Positions 1 to 6,740 of a stretch of 7,689 nucleotides of DNA are shown here, piece by piece. The stretch is from JBCCZC01 sp039188505. Its GTDB lineage: Bacteria > Pseudomonadota > Gammaproteobacteria > Xanthomonadales > SZUA-38. Position 1 is the stretch's first letter, and each line of letters starts with the position of its first letter. A program made the position numbers and the translations under genes. Below the pieces are notes generated by a model that was not told the DNA's origin, searched no databases, and saw only the letters and a program-made list of their open reading frames with translations. The DNA is taken from positions 1 through 7,689 of the forward strand of contig JBCCZC010000272.1 of the NCBI GenBank assembly GCA_039188505.1, given 5' to 3'.

Positions 1-465
1 ACGGTCTTCTGGCTCGACGGTGAGATTGCCCTCGATGATCCGGGGCTGCGCCGGGAAAGTGCGGGCAAGTACAACGTCGTCGACGATCTGACCGATCTGT
101 CCACGCCCGAAACCGCCGCTGCGCCGACCGAAGCCGTTCCGGCTCCAGAGTCTGACGCGTCGCCGGCGGCAAGGCGGCCGACGGGGAAGGAGGCGATGGC
201 GACCATCGAGGCGGAAGCTGTTGCCGAAGAGAGGGCCGAGATGGAAGCCCGGTACAATCTCGGCCGCCCAATCGAGTCGACCGTTTCGCCCGCAGGCCTG
301 CTGACGAACGACGTCCTCTATCGGGGCGGCGAGCTCACGGTAGTGGTCCGTCGCGACCGAGTGGGTTTGAAGCGCTACTGGCTGGTCGGCGAACTCGATT
401 TCGCGCGGGAGGAACTCGAACAGACGGGTTCGCGAAAGTACCGGGTCCGCCGGGTCATTCGCTAG
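1..465 (+). CDS. Unrecognised protein, 3' part of gene (154 codons visible)
   Basis: The frame is open from the first base of the window to a TAG at 463-465, so this is the C-terminal part of a longer protein. An internal ATG at 196 could be mistaken for the start, but the upstream codons read as coherent protein and belong to the gene. Visible residues 1-30 and about 124-153 are two copies of the same motif: W-L-x-G-E, a Leu 11 residues after W, and K-Y-x-V, with W to K exactly 19 residues apart in both copies (W4/K23 and W127/K146). Between them lies a linker rich in Ala, Pro, Glu and Thr (about residues 36-85), probably disordered, then a segment with alternating hydrophobic residues (about 100-120) that looks like beta strands. 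There is no membrane segment in the visible part. I do not recognise the family and propose no function. It runs convergently toward the gene at 499-1041. Confidence 0.7.
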   Translation, partial: TVFWLDGEIALDDPGLRRESAGKYNVVDDLTDLSTPETAAAPTEAVPAPESDASPAARRPTGKEAMATIEAEAVAEERAEMEARYNLGRPIESTVSPAGLLTNDVLYRGGELTVVVRRDRVGLKRYWLVGELDFAREELEQTGSRKYRVRRVIR

Positions 466-481
466 CGCGACCGCGGTCGCG
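466..481. terminator. 16-bp perfect palindrome between convergent genes, possible bidirectional terminator
   Basis: CGCGACCGCGGTCGCG equals its own reverse complement and begins at the base after the TAG stop of the left gene. As RNA it can fold into a 6-bp GC-rich stem with a CGCG loop from either strand. It lies 17 bp before the stop codon of the convergent gene ending at 499. There is no T-run on either side, so it is not a canonical intrinsic terminator. Its position between two convergent stops is the main argument. It could be a chance palindrome in GC-rich DNA or a protein-binding site. Confidence 0.3.
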
Positions 482-498
482 GCCAGCCCACGGGGGCG

Positions 499-1041
499 TC
501 AGCTGATTTCCGGCGGCTTGCTCGATCGATTGGACTTGCCCAGGGTCTCGAGGTGGTCTTCGATTTCCCGGAGCACGTGCGGGTGGTTGGAGATGGCCTG
601 GTTGAGCGAATCGATGATGATCTTGCGGAAGCCGGCCCGGATCGAGGGATACCCTTCGACCTCGTCGGTCGTGAGCCAGACCTTGATCAGCAGGTCGCCG
701 TAGTAGCGCAGGCGCTCGAGGATGCCGTAGTGGTAGGCCACGGTGTCCGCGAGCGAGAAGCCGATCACCTCGGGCAGGTGCTCGCTCGACAGCGCCGTCT
801 CCCAGACCGATGTGTTCAGGAAGAAGCTCTTGCCGTAGGGCGTGCTCTCATAGTGCGGCAGCACGTCGACCATCACTTTGTAATTCTCGCGCATCTCGCG
901 CGCGAGGCTCCGAAGGACCAGGAACGCCTTGCGATTCATCGCCCGTCGCTCGCGGATGTTCTCGCTGGCAAAGGCGATGGTGCCGCCGACCGCCACGCCG
1001 ATGAGCGTCGCGATGAGTTCCGGCAGCGCTTCTACGAGCAA
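499..1041 (-). CDS. Unrecognised protein with N-terminal membrane anchor (180 aa)
   Basis: The 180-residue frame starts at a TTG (1041-1039) and ends in TGA (501-499). Residues about 7-26 form one hydrophobic, glycine-containing helix, followed at once by a charged segment (ENIRERR, then Arg and Lys). This predicts a single N-terminal anchor with the rest on the cytoplasmic side by the positive-inside rule. The remainder is mixed helical and charged, with aromatic residues around a Y-H-Y-G-I-L-E-R-L-R-Y-Y stretch near residue 105, and it has a polar Ser/Lys-rich tail. No catalytic motif or named family is recognisable. The start is uncertain: no ATG or GTG precedes the membrane segment, and no good Shine-Dalgarno is visible before the TTG. 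The frame also stays open upstream to a stop near 1165-1167. The gene is divergent from the dehydrogenase gene at 1222 and convergent with the partial gene at 1-465. Confidence 0.65.
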   Translation of the reverse strand: MLVEALPELIATLIGVAVGGTIAFASENIRERRAMNRKAFLVLRSLAREMRENYKVMVDVLPHYESTPYGKSFFLNTSVWETALSSEHLPEVIGFSLADTVAYHYGILERLRYYGDLLIKVWLTTDEVEGYPSIRAGFRKIIIDSLNQAISNHPHVLREIEDHLETLGKSNRSSKPPEIS

Positions 1042-1209
1042 ACCGTCAATAACAGACCCCAGATGCTTGTTGTTGTTCTGGTTTTTCGGATGGAACGCCG
1101 TGATGGTAAGCGATTCGCGGTAGGGCTGCCATCTCCGGCGCCCGGCTGCCAGCGCCGAGAGTGGTCACCGCATTCCCGGATGTGTACGATGACTGCCGTA
1201 CTTTATTTC

Positions 1210-1213
1210 GGAG
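1210..1213 (+). promoter_or_regulatory. Shine-Dalgarno GGAG fixing the dehydrogenase start
   Basis: GGAG lies 8 nt before the ATG at 1222. The codons that follow encode a clean signal peptide. This decides in favour of 1222 over the in-frame ATGs at 1183 and 1192 and over a much longer frame open back to 553, which overlaps the opposite-strand gene. Confidence 0.65.
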
Positions 1214-1221
1214 CACGCTCT

Positions 1222-2745
1222 ATGCGGTCCCTTCTTGTCCTCCTCGCTCTCCTCCCGTGGCTTTCCTCAGCCGGCGCGATCGACCTGCGCGCCACCGAGA
1301 TCGCGTCGCTCCCGACGGTGACGGACATCCGCAATGCGGGCGACGGCAGTAACCGGATCTTCATGACCCAGATCAGCGGCGCGGTGCGGATCATCGAGAA
1401 CGGTCAACTGCTCGAGGAGCCGTTCATCGACATCCGCAGCGACATCCGGATCGGTGCCGAGGAGGGCCTGCTCAGCATCGCCTTCTCGCCGGACTACGAC
1501 GTCGACGGCGAGTTCTACCTGTTCTACTCCGACACCTTTGGTCGCTCGGTAGTTGCCCGGTACCGCGTGAGCGAGAACCCGAACGTTGCCGATGCGGCCA
1601 GTGGGCAGGTCATCCTGGCCGTCAACCAGCCGCTGCCCAACCACAACGGCGGCCGCGTCGTGTTCGGACCGGACTGGATGCTGTACGTCGCGCTTGGCGA
1701 CGGCGGGGGAGCGGGCGACCCGGAGGAGAACGGCCAGGACGGCAGGACCCGGCTCGGCACGATCCTGCGCCTCGACGTGATCGGCCAGAACAACTTTGCG
1801 ATTCCCGCCGACAATCCTTACGTGAACGATCCCGACGTGCGCGATGACGCATGGGCCATCGGGCTGCGCAACCCCTGGCGCATGAGCTTCGACCGCGACA
1901 CGGGCGCCCTGTATATCGCGGATGTCGGCCAGAACGAGTTCGAGGAGATCAACTTCGAGCCCCCGGGCTTTGCGGGTGGCGCGAACTACGGCTGGAATCT
2001 CTATGAGGGCGACACCTGCTTCAGCAACTGTACCGGCTCCGAGGACGTCGTCTTCCCGGTCCTCGTTTACGACCACAGCTCCGGTCGCTGCTCGATCACC
2101 GGTGGCGAGGTCTATCGTGGACCCGACTACCCGGCGCTGCAGGGCACTTACCTCTACGGCGACTTCTGCTCCGGGGAGGTCTTCGGCCTGACTCGCCAGC
2201 CGGACGGCAGCTGGCAGAACGAGCTGCTGCTGAGCCTCGGCTTCAGCGTCTTCACCTTCGGCGAGGACGAGCGTGGGAACGTCTACGTGGCGGGCGGCGG
2301 GCGCGTCCTGCTCCTGAGCGACGGCGAACCCGCGGGTACGCCGGGCGTGCCGATTGACGGTTCCTTCAGCGGGACCTACGTGGTCGAGGGACTGAACGAC
2401 CAGGGTTTCTTCGTCACCATCGACGAGCGCCCGGACGGCAGCCGCTTCGCGTTCATCGCCTGGTTTACCTTCGAGGCAGGAGCACCGCTCTGGCTCGTCG
2501 GTGTCGGCGAGATCGCGGCCGATGCGGACAGCGTCGAGATGACGATGGACAAGGTCGAGGGGCTCAACTTCCTGGACTTCTCCACCACCACCGGGCAGCG
2601 CGAGACCTTCGGCACCATGCGCTTCGTCGCCCGCGACTGTGATCTGCTCGAGACCACCTACGACTTCGGCGATCGCGGGACCGGTACGCTCGACCTCGCG
2701 CGTCTCACGGGGATCGAAGGTCGGGACTGCCGCGCGGCGCGGTAG
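1222..2745 (+). CDS. Exported PQQ-dependent sugar dehydrogenase family protein (GSDH fold) with extra C-terminal domain
   Basis: This 507-residue protein belongs to the glucose/sorbosone dehydrogenase family, whose members oxidise aldose sugars in the periplasm using PQQ. Residues 1-19 are a signal peptide: M-R, a Leu-rich core, then SAGA before I20. Residues about 22-366 form the beta-propeller. The family motifs seen are EEGLLSIAFSP (80-90), HNGGRVVFGPD (141-151, with H141 at the expected catalytic-base position), YVALGDGG (155-162), GLRNPWR (214-220), ADVGQNEFEEIN (233-244), YGWN (256-259) and YLYGDFCSG (310-318). Cysteines 266, 270, 290 and 316 could form disulfides, as suits an exported enzyme. 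Residues about 376-507 are an additional module (WFTF at 414-417, LWLVGVGEI at 423-431, cysteines 473 and 503). The start is supported by GGAG 8 nt upstream. The substrate cannot be read from sequence, and many homologues have no tested activity. It is convergent with hutG, with only 8 bp between the stops. Confidence 0.9.
   Translation: MRSLLVLLALLPWLSSAGAIDLRATEIASLPTVTDIRNAGDGSNRIFMTQISGAVRIIENGQLLEEPFIDIRSDIRIGAEEGLLSIAFSPDYDVDGEFYLFYSDTFGRSVVARYRVSENPNVADAASGQVILAVNQPLPNHNGGRVVFGPDWMLYVALGDGGGAGDPEENGQDGRTRLGTILRLDVIGQNNFAIPADNPYVNDPDVRDDAWAIGLRNPWRMSFDRDTGALYIADVGQNEFEEINFEPPGFAGGANYGWNLYEGDTCFSNCTGSEDVVFPVLVYDHSSGRCSITGGEVYRGPDYPALQGTYLYGDFCSGEVFGLTRQPDGSWQNELLLSLGFSVFTFGEDERGNVYVAGGGRVLLLSDGEPAGTPGVPIDGSFSGTYVVEGLNDQGFFVTIDERPDGSRFAFIAWFTFEAGAPLWLVGVGEIAADADSVEMTMDKVEGLNFLDFSTTTGQRETFGTMRFVARDCDLLETTYDFGDRGTGTLDLARLTGIEGRDCRAAR
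2347..2745 (+). other. C-terminal accessory domain of the dehydrogenase (about residues 376-507)
   Basis: This segment follows the propeller after a Gly/Pro-rich junction (EPAGTPGVPIDG). It reads G-x-Y, N-D-Q-G-F, then I-A-W-F-T-F, A-P-L-W-L-V-G-V-G, F-G-T-M-R-F, R-D-C-D, G-x-G-T-L-D-L-A-R-L-T, and a final C503. From memory, this pattern resembles a module at the C-terminus of exported proteins in some gammaproteobacteria. I cannot name a family for it. The cysteines at 473 and 503 may pair. Its function is unknown; binding to the surface or to carbohydrate is only a guess. Confidence 0.5.
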
Positions 2746-2753
2746 GATCGCCG

Positions 2754-3557
2754 CTACAGCGCGGTCAGCTCATGCTCGGCGAGGGCGAGCAGGTTGCGCA
2801 GCGTGGTGCGTACGCGATCGCAGCCGTCCGGCGCTAGCCGGTCTAGCGATTCGTCGCGATAGGTCGCCTGGCTGAGTTCGAGCTGAACCGTCCAGATTCG
2901 TTGCTCCGGGCGGGCGTAGTGCCGCGTCGTGTAGCCGCCCTGAAAGCGCTCGTCGACGACCGTCCGCCAACCGTATTCCCGTGCCCGTGAGGCGATGGCC
3001 GCGAGCAGATCCGGCGGACACGTTCGCCCCCCGTCAGTGCCGAAGTTGAAGTCCGGCAGCGTGCCTTCGAAAAGCGCCGGCACCTGCGATCGGATCGAGT
3101 GGGCCTCCCAGACGAGGACCTGCCCGTGAATGCCGTGCAGGCGTGCGATCTCGGCGGCAAGCGCGTCGTGCCACGGCTGCCAGTAGCGCTCGACGCGCGC
3201 GGCAATCGCATCCGTGTCCGGGCCGGCGCCATCGATGTAGATGGGCTCGCCCGCGAAGGTGGTGACCGGGCACACGCCGGTCTCGCGCTGACCGGGGTAG
3301 AGCGGTGTGCCTGCCGGTGAACGATTCAGGTCCACCACGTAGCGCGACCAGGTCGCGGCGAGCACAGAGCAGCCCAACGCCGCGGCGAATTCATACAGAA
3401 GGCGTACATCGAAGTCGGTGTCGGGCAGGCCGAGGCCATCTTGGGTCATGCGCGTGGCGATGTGCTCGGGAAGCGCGCGACCGTCATGCGGGATCGTGAC
3501 GATGATCGGCAGGTGCCCGGTCTCGAGCACGTAGTCCGGCTGGGCTTGCTCAATCAC
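2754..3557 (-). CDS. hutG: N-formylglutamate amidohydrolase (histidine degradation, last step)
   Basis: The enzyme hydrolyses N-formyl-L-glutamate to glutamate and formate in the cytoplasm, the last step of the five-step histidine pathway. From the GTG at 3557 it has 267 residues, close to the usual length. Family motifs are TIPHDG (21-26), PDTDFDV (45-51), YVVDLNRSPAGTPLYP (73-88), WEAHSI (150-155), NFGTDGGRTC (171-180), GGYTTRHY (207-214) and VQLELSQATY (224-233). The histidines and acidic residues in these motifs fit the metal-dependent active site of this family. This is the formylglutamate type, not the arginase-like formimidoylglutamase that shares the name HutG. The GTG start overlaps the hutH stop by 8 bp, suggesting translational coupling, and a GAAG lies 9 nt upstream. 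An in-frame GTG at 3596 would add 13 residues that look like a shadow of the hutH C-terminus. Last gene of the operon. Confidence 0.92.
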   Translation of the reverse strand: MIEQAQPDYVLETGHLPIIVTIPHDGRALPEHIATRMTQDGLGLPDTDFDVRLLYEFAAALGCSVLAATWSRYVVDLNRSPAGTPLYPGQRETGVCPVTTFAGEPIYIDGAGPDTDAIAARVERYWQPWHDALAAEIARLHGIHGQVLVWEAHSIRSQVPALFEGTLPDFNFGTDGGRTCPPDLLAAIASRAREYGWRTVVDERFQGGYTTRHYARPEQRIWTVQLELSQATYRDESLDRLAPDGCDRVRTTLRNLLALAEHELTAL

Positions 3558-5076
3558 AGCAGAGCACTTCGAGCGTGGTTCCGGGCACGAGATCACCGCT
3601 CAGAACCAGATCGCGGGCTGTCGCGATGTCCGTCGCGATGTAGCGATCGGCATCGTACGGCGGTACCTGCCGTCGCAGCCGTGCCATGACCCGCTCCAGC
3701 GGCTCCGAGCTGCGGTTTGGGCGGTGAAATTCGATGCCCTGGGCAGCCGCCAGGAGCTCGATGCCGACGATCCCGGCGGCGTTGGCGGCCATCGGCGTCA
3801 GGCGTCGGGCGCCGTGCGTCGCCATGGAAACATGGTCCTCCTGGTTGGCCGAGGTCGGGATGCTGTCGACGCTGGCAGGGACGGCGAGGGTCTTGTTCTC
3901 GGAGGCCAGCGCGGCTGCGGTGACCTGGGCGATCATGAAGCCCGAGTTCAGGCCGCTCTGCCGTACCAGGAACGGCGGCAGGCCGCTCATGTGCGGATCC
4001 ACGAGCATGGCAACGCGCCGCTCGGCCAGGTTGCCGATCTCCGCCAGCGCGAGTGCCAGGCCATCGGCCGCGAACGCCACCGGCTCGGCGTGGAAGTTGC
4101 CGCCGGACAGGATTTCGCCCGTGTCCGGAAACACGAGGGGGTTGTCGGTGACGGCGTTGGCCTCGCGCAGGAGCAGCCGCCCCGCATGGTGCGCCTGATC
4201 GAGGCACGCGCCCATCACCTGGGGCTGGCATCGCAGGGAGTAAGGATCCTGGACCCGGTCGCAGGAGCGATGGGAGTCGCGGATTCCGCTGCCATCGAGC
4301 AGCGTTCGCAGGGCCCAGGCGGCGGTCATCTGGCCGGTTTGACCGCGGAGTTCGTGAATCCGCTGGTCAAACGGCGTATCCGAACCCATGGCCGCGTCCA
4401 CCGAGAGTGCGCCCGCGGCGAGAGCTGTCTTCAGGACCCGCTCTGTCGCGTAGAGCCCTGCCAGGGCGAGGGCCGTGGACACCTGGGTGCCGTTGAGCAG
4501 CGCCAGTCCTTCCTTCGGACCGAGGACCAGCGGTTCGAGGCCGAGCCGTTCCAGGGCCGTGGCGGCGGGCAGCGCGGCGCCGTTGACGAGCATCGTGCCC
4601 GCCCCCGTCAGGCAGGCCGCGAGGTGGGCGAGCGGCGCGAGGTCACCCGAGGCGCCGACGGAACCCTGGCTCGGGATCTGCGGAATGGCGCCGGCGTTGT
4701 AGAGCGCGAGGATCGCGGCGATGGTTCCGCGCCGGACCCCGGAGTGCCCCCGGGCAAGGCTTGCGGCCTTCAGGGCCATGGTCAGGCGGACGACGCCCGC
4801 CGGAAGCGGATCGCCGATGCCGGCGGCGTGCGAGAGCACCAGATTCTGCTGCAGCTGTGCCAGTTCGTCCGATTCGATCCGGGTGTTCGCGAGCAGGCCG
4901 AAACCGGTATTGACCCCGTAAACCGCCGCGCCGGTCGCCACAGCCGCGTCGACCGTTCGGGCGCCGGCATCGATGCCCGCCATCGCACCGTCGGCGAGGG
5001 CAATCGGACCGCCGTCGCGCCAGATCGATCGCAGCGTCGCGTGGTCGATGCGGCCGGGCTGGAGCCGCAGGGTCAC
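3550..5076 (-). CDS. hutH: Histidine ammonia-lyase
   Basis: The enzyme converts L-histidine to trans-urocanate and ammonia in the cytoplasm, the committing step of histidine catabolism. The protein has 508 residues, the normal length. Ala142-Ser143-Gly144, inside GSVGASGDLAPL, are the residues that cyclise to the MIO electrophile. Other expected active-site residues are Tyr53 (YGVNTGFG), His83, Asn195 (LLNGTQ), Tyr279 and Arg282 (QDPYSLRCQPQ), Phe328 (GGNFHAEP) and Glu413 (NQEDHVSM). The first four match the Pseudomonas numbering exactly and the later ones are offset by one. No key residue is missing, so it should be active. The GTG start overlaps the hutU stop as GTGA (4 bp), with a weak GGTGG before it. 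It is cotranscribed with hutU and hutG and presumably under HutC control. Confidence 0.97.
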   Translation of the reverse strand: MTLRLQPGRIDHATLRSIWRDGGPIALADGAMAGIDAGARTVDAAVATGAAVYGVNTGFGLLANTRIESDELAQLQQNLVLSHAAGIGDPLPAGVVRLTMALKAASLARGHSGVRRGTIAAILALYNAGAIPQIPSQGSVGASGDLAPLAHLAACLTGAGTMLVNGAALPAATALERLGLEPLVLGPKEGLALLNGTQVSTALALAGLYATERVLKTALAAGALSVDAAMGSDTPFDQRIHELRGQTGQMTAAWALRTLLDGSGIRDSHRSCDRVQDPYSLRCQPQVMGACLDQAHHAGRLLLREANAVTDNPLVFPDTGEILSGGNFHAEPVAFAADGLALALAEIGNLAERRVAMLVDPHMSGLPPFLVRQSGLNSGFMIAQVTAAALASENKTLAVPASVDSIPTSANQEDHVSMATHGARRLTPMAANAAGIVGIELLAAAQGIEFHRPNRSSEPLERVMARLRRQVPPYDADRYIATDIATARDLVLSGDLVPGTTLEVLCCD

Positions 5077-6740
5077 GAGTCCACCATGGGCAGATCGAGC
5101 CCCTGCTCACGGGCGCAGGCGATGGCCTCGTCATAGCCGGCGTCCGCGTGCCGCATGACGCCGGACGCAGGGTCGTTCCACAACACCCGCTCGATGCGAC
5201 GGGCCGCGGCTTCGGAACCATCGCAGCAGATGACCATGCCGGCATGCTGCGAGTAGCCCATCCCGACACCGCCACCGTGGTGCAGCGACACCCAGGTGGC
5301 GCCTGACGCGCAGTTGAGCAGGGCGTTGAGGAGGGCCCAGTCCGAGACGGCGTCCGAACCGTCCTTCATCGCCTCGGTCTCGCGATTCGGGCTGGCCACG
5401 GAGCCGGAGTCGAGGTGATCGCGCCCGATAACGACCGGGGCTTTCAGTTCCCCGCTGGCGACCATGTCGTTGAACGCCAGGCCAAGCCGGTGGCGATCGC
5501 CGAGGCCGACCCAGCAGATCCTCGCCGGCAGGCCCTGGAACTGGATTCGCTTGCCGGCCATGTCGAGCCAGGTGTGCAGGTGCCGGTCGTCCGGAATCAG
5601 CTCCTTCACCTTGGCGTCCGTCCGCGCGATGTCCTCCGGGTCCCCGGAAAGAGCAGCCCAGCGGAACGGGCCCACCCCGCGGCAGAAAAGGGGGCGTACG
5701 TAGGCAGGGACGAAGCCCGGGAAGGCGAAGGCGTTCTCGAGGCCTTCGTCGAGCGCGACCTGGCGAATGTTGTTGCCATAGTCGAAGGTCGGGACGCCGG
5801 CCTCTTGGAACGCGAGCATCGCCTCGACATGGGTTTTCATGGATGCCCGCGCCGCCGTGGCGACACCGTCAGGGTCGCTTTCTCGTCGGGAATGCCACAC
5901 CTCGACGGACCCGCCGACAGGGAGGTAGCCATTGTTCGGATCATGGGCGGACGTCTGGTCGGTGACGGCATCGGGACGAACACCGCGGCGCACGAGTTCG
6001 GGGAGTAGTTCGGCCGCATTGCCGAGCAGGGCAACGGAGCGGGCGCGCCGCTGGCCACAGGCATGCGCCACCAGCTCGAGAGCGTGATCGAGGTCGCGGG
6101 CCTGGCAGTCGATGTAGCCGGTTTCCAGACGCTTGTCGATGCGGCTCTGCTGGCACTCGATCGCCAGCATCGTCGCGCCGGCCATGGTGGCTGCGAGGGG
6201 CTGGGCGCCGCCCATGCCGCCGAGACCCGAGGTCAGAATCCAACGGCCTCCGAGATCGCCGCCGTAGTGCTGGCGACCCATTTCCACAAAGGTCTCATAG
6301 GTCCCCTGAACGATGCCCTGGCTACCGATGTAGATCCAGGATCCGGCCGTCATCTGCCCGTACATCATGAGGCCCTGCCGGTCGAGTTCGTTGAAGTGTT
6401 CCCAGGTCGACCAGGCCGGTACGAGGTTCGAGTTGGCAATAATCACGCGGGGTGCGTCCGCATGGGTCTGGAAGACGCCGACCGGCTTGCCGGACTGCAC
6501 CACAAGCGTTTCCTCCGCCCCCAGGCGGCGCAGGCTGTCGACGATCCGATCGAAGCATTCCCAGTCGCGCGCGGCGCGGCCGATGCCGCCGTAGACGACC
6601 AGGTCCTCAGGGCGCTCGGCCACTGCCGGGTCCAGGTTGTTCATGAGCATTCGCAGCGGGGCTTCCGTGAGCCATGACTTCGCGGAGCGGTCGGTGCCCG
6701 TCGGCGCAGTGATCAGGCGAGCGGGGTCGTGTCGATTCAT
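5073..6740 (-). CDS. hutU: Urocanate hydratase (urocanase)
   Basis: The enzyme hydrates urocanate to 4-imidazolone-5-propionate, the second step of histidine degradation, using tightly bound NAD+ as electrophile. The protein has 555 residues, typical of the family. Motifs seen are YGGIGRAARDWECF (50-63), the glycine-rich NAD-binding region TSGLGGMGGAQP (170-181), DQTSAHDP (261-268), FDYGNNIRQ (319-327), the conserved cysteine in RICWVGLGDR (407-416, C409), GRDHLDSGSVASPNRET (439-455) and HHGGGVGMGYSQHAG (487-501). The start at 6740 is chosen because AGGA lies 7 nt upstream and the residues after it are the usual urocanase N-terminus. The frame stays open upstream into hutC only as a shadow. 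The ATG overlaps the hutC stop as ATGA and the stop overlaps hutH as GTGA, so all three are probably translationally coupled. Confidence 0.97.
   Translation of the reverse strand: MNRHDPARLITAPTGTDRSAKSWLTEAPLRMLMNNLDPAVAERPEDLVVYGGIGRAARDWECFDRIVDSLRRLGAEETLVVQSGKPVGVFQTHADAPRVIIANSNLVPAWSTWEHFNELDRQGLMMYGQMTAGSWIYIGSQGIVQGTYETFVEMGRQHYGGDLGGRWILTSGLGGMGGAQPLAATMAGATMLAIECQQSRIDKRLETGYIDCQARDLDHALELVAHACGQRRARSVALLGNAAELLPELVRRGVRPDAVTDQTSAHDPNNGYLPVGGSVEVWHSRRESDPDGVATAARASMKTHVEAMLAFQEAGVPTFDYGNNIRQVALDEGLENAFAFPGFVPAYVRPLFCRGVGPFRWAALSGDPEDIARTDAKVKELIPDDRHLHTWLDMAGKRIQFQGLPARICWVGLGDRHRLGLAFNDMVASGELKAPVVIGRDHLDSGSVASPNRETEAMKDGSDAVSDWALLNALLNCASGATWVSLHHGGGVGMGYSQHAGMVICCDGSEAAARRIERVLWNDPASGVMRHADAGYDEAIACAREQGLDLPMVDS

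Noticed and set aside
1184..1201. Small inverted repeat GTACG...CGTAC (8-nt spacer) upstream of the dehydrogenase start
   Set aside because: Five-bp arms are too short to separate from chance, and no promoter element is visible around it.
553..1221. Long plus-strand open frame joined in frame to the dehydrogenase gene
   Set aside because: It runs antisense to the gene at 499-1041 and has the composition of a shadow frame. A signal peptide and GGAG support a start at 1222.
1267..2076. 269-codon minus-strand open frame antisense to the dehydrogenase
   Set aside because: The plus strand carries the conserved propeller motifs throughout this stretch, and the antisense frame is compositionally a shadow.
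3724..5136. 470-codon plus-strand open frame antisense to hutH
   Set aside because: Its length follows from the GC-rich codon bias of hutH, whose family motifs and active-site residues are intact on the other strand. The antisense product has no recognisable motif.
5415..6677. Two plus-strand open frames (5415-6008 and 6063-6677) antisense to hutU
   Set aside because: Urocanase motifs cover the whole region on the minus strand. These frames have no ribosome-binding site or motif support.
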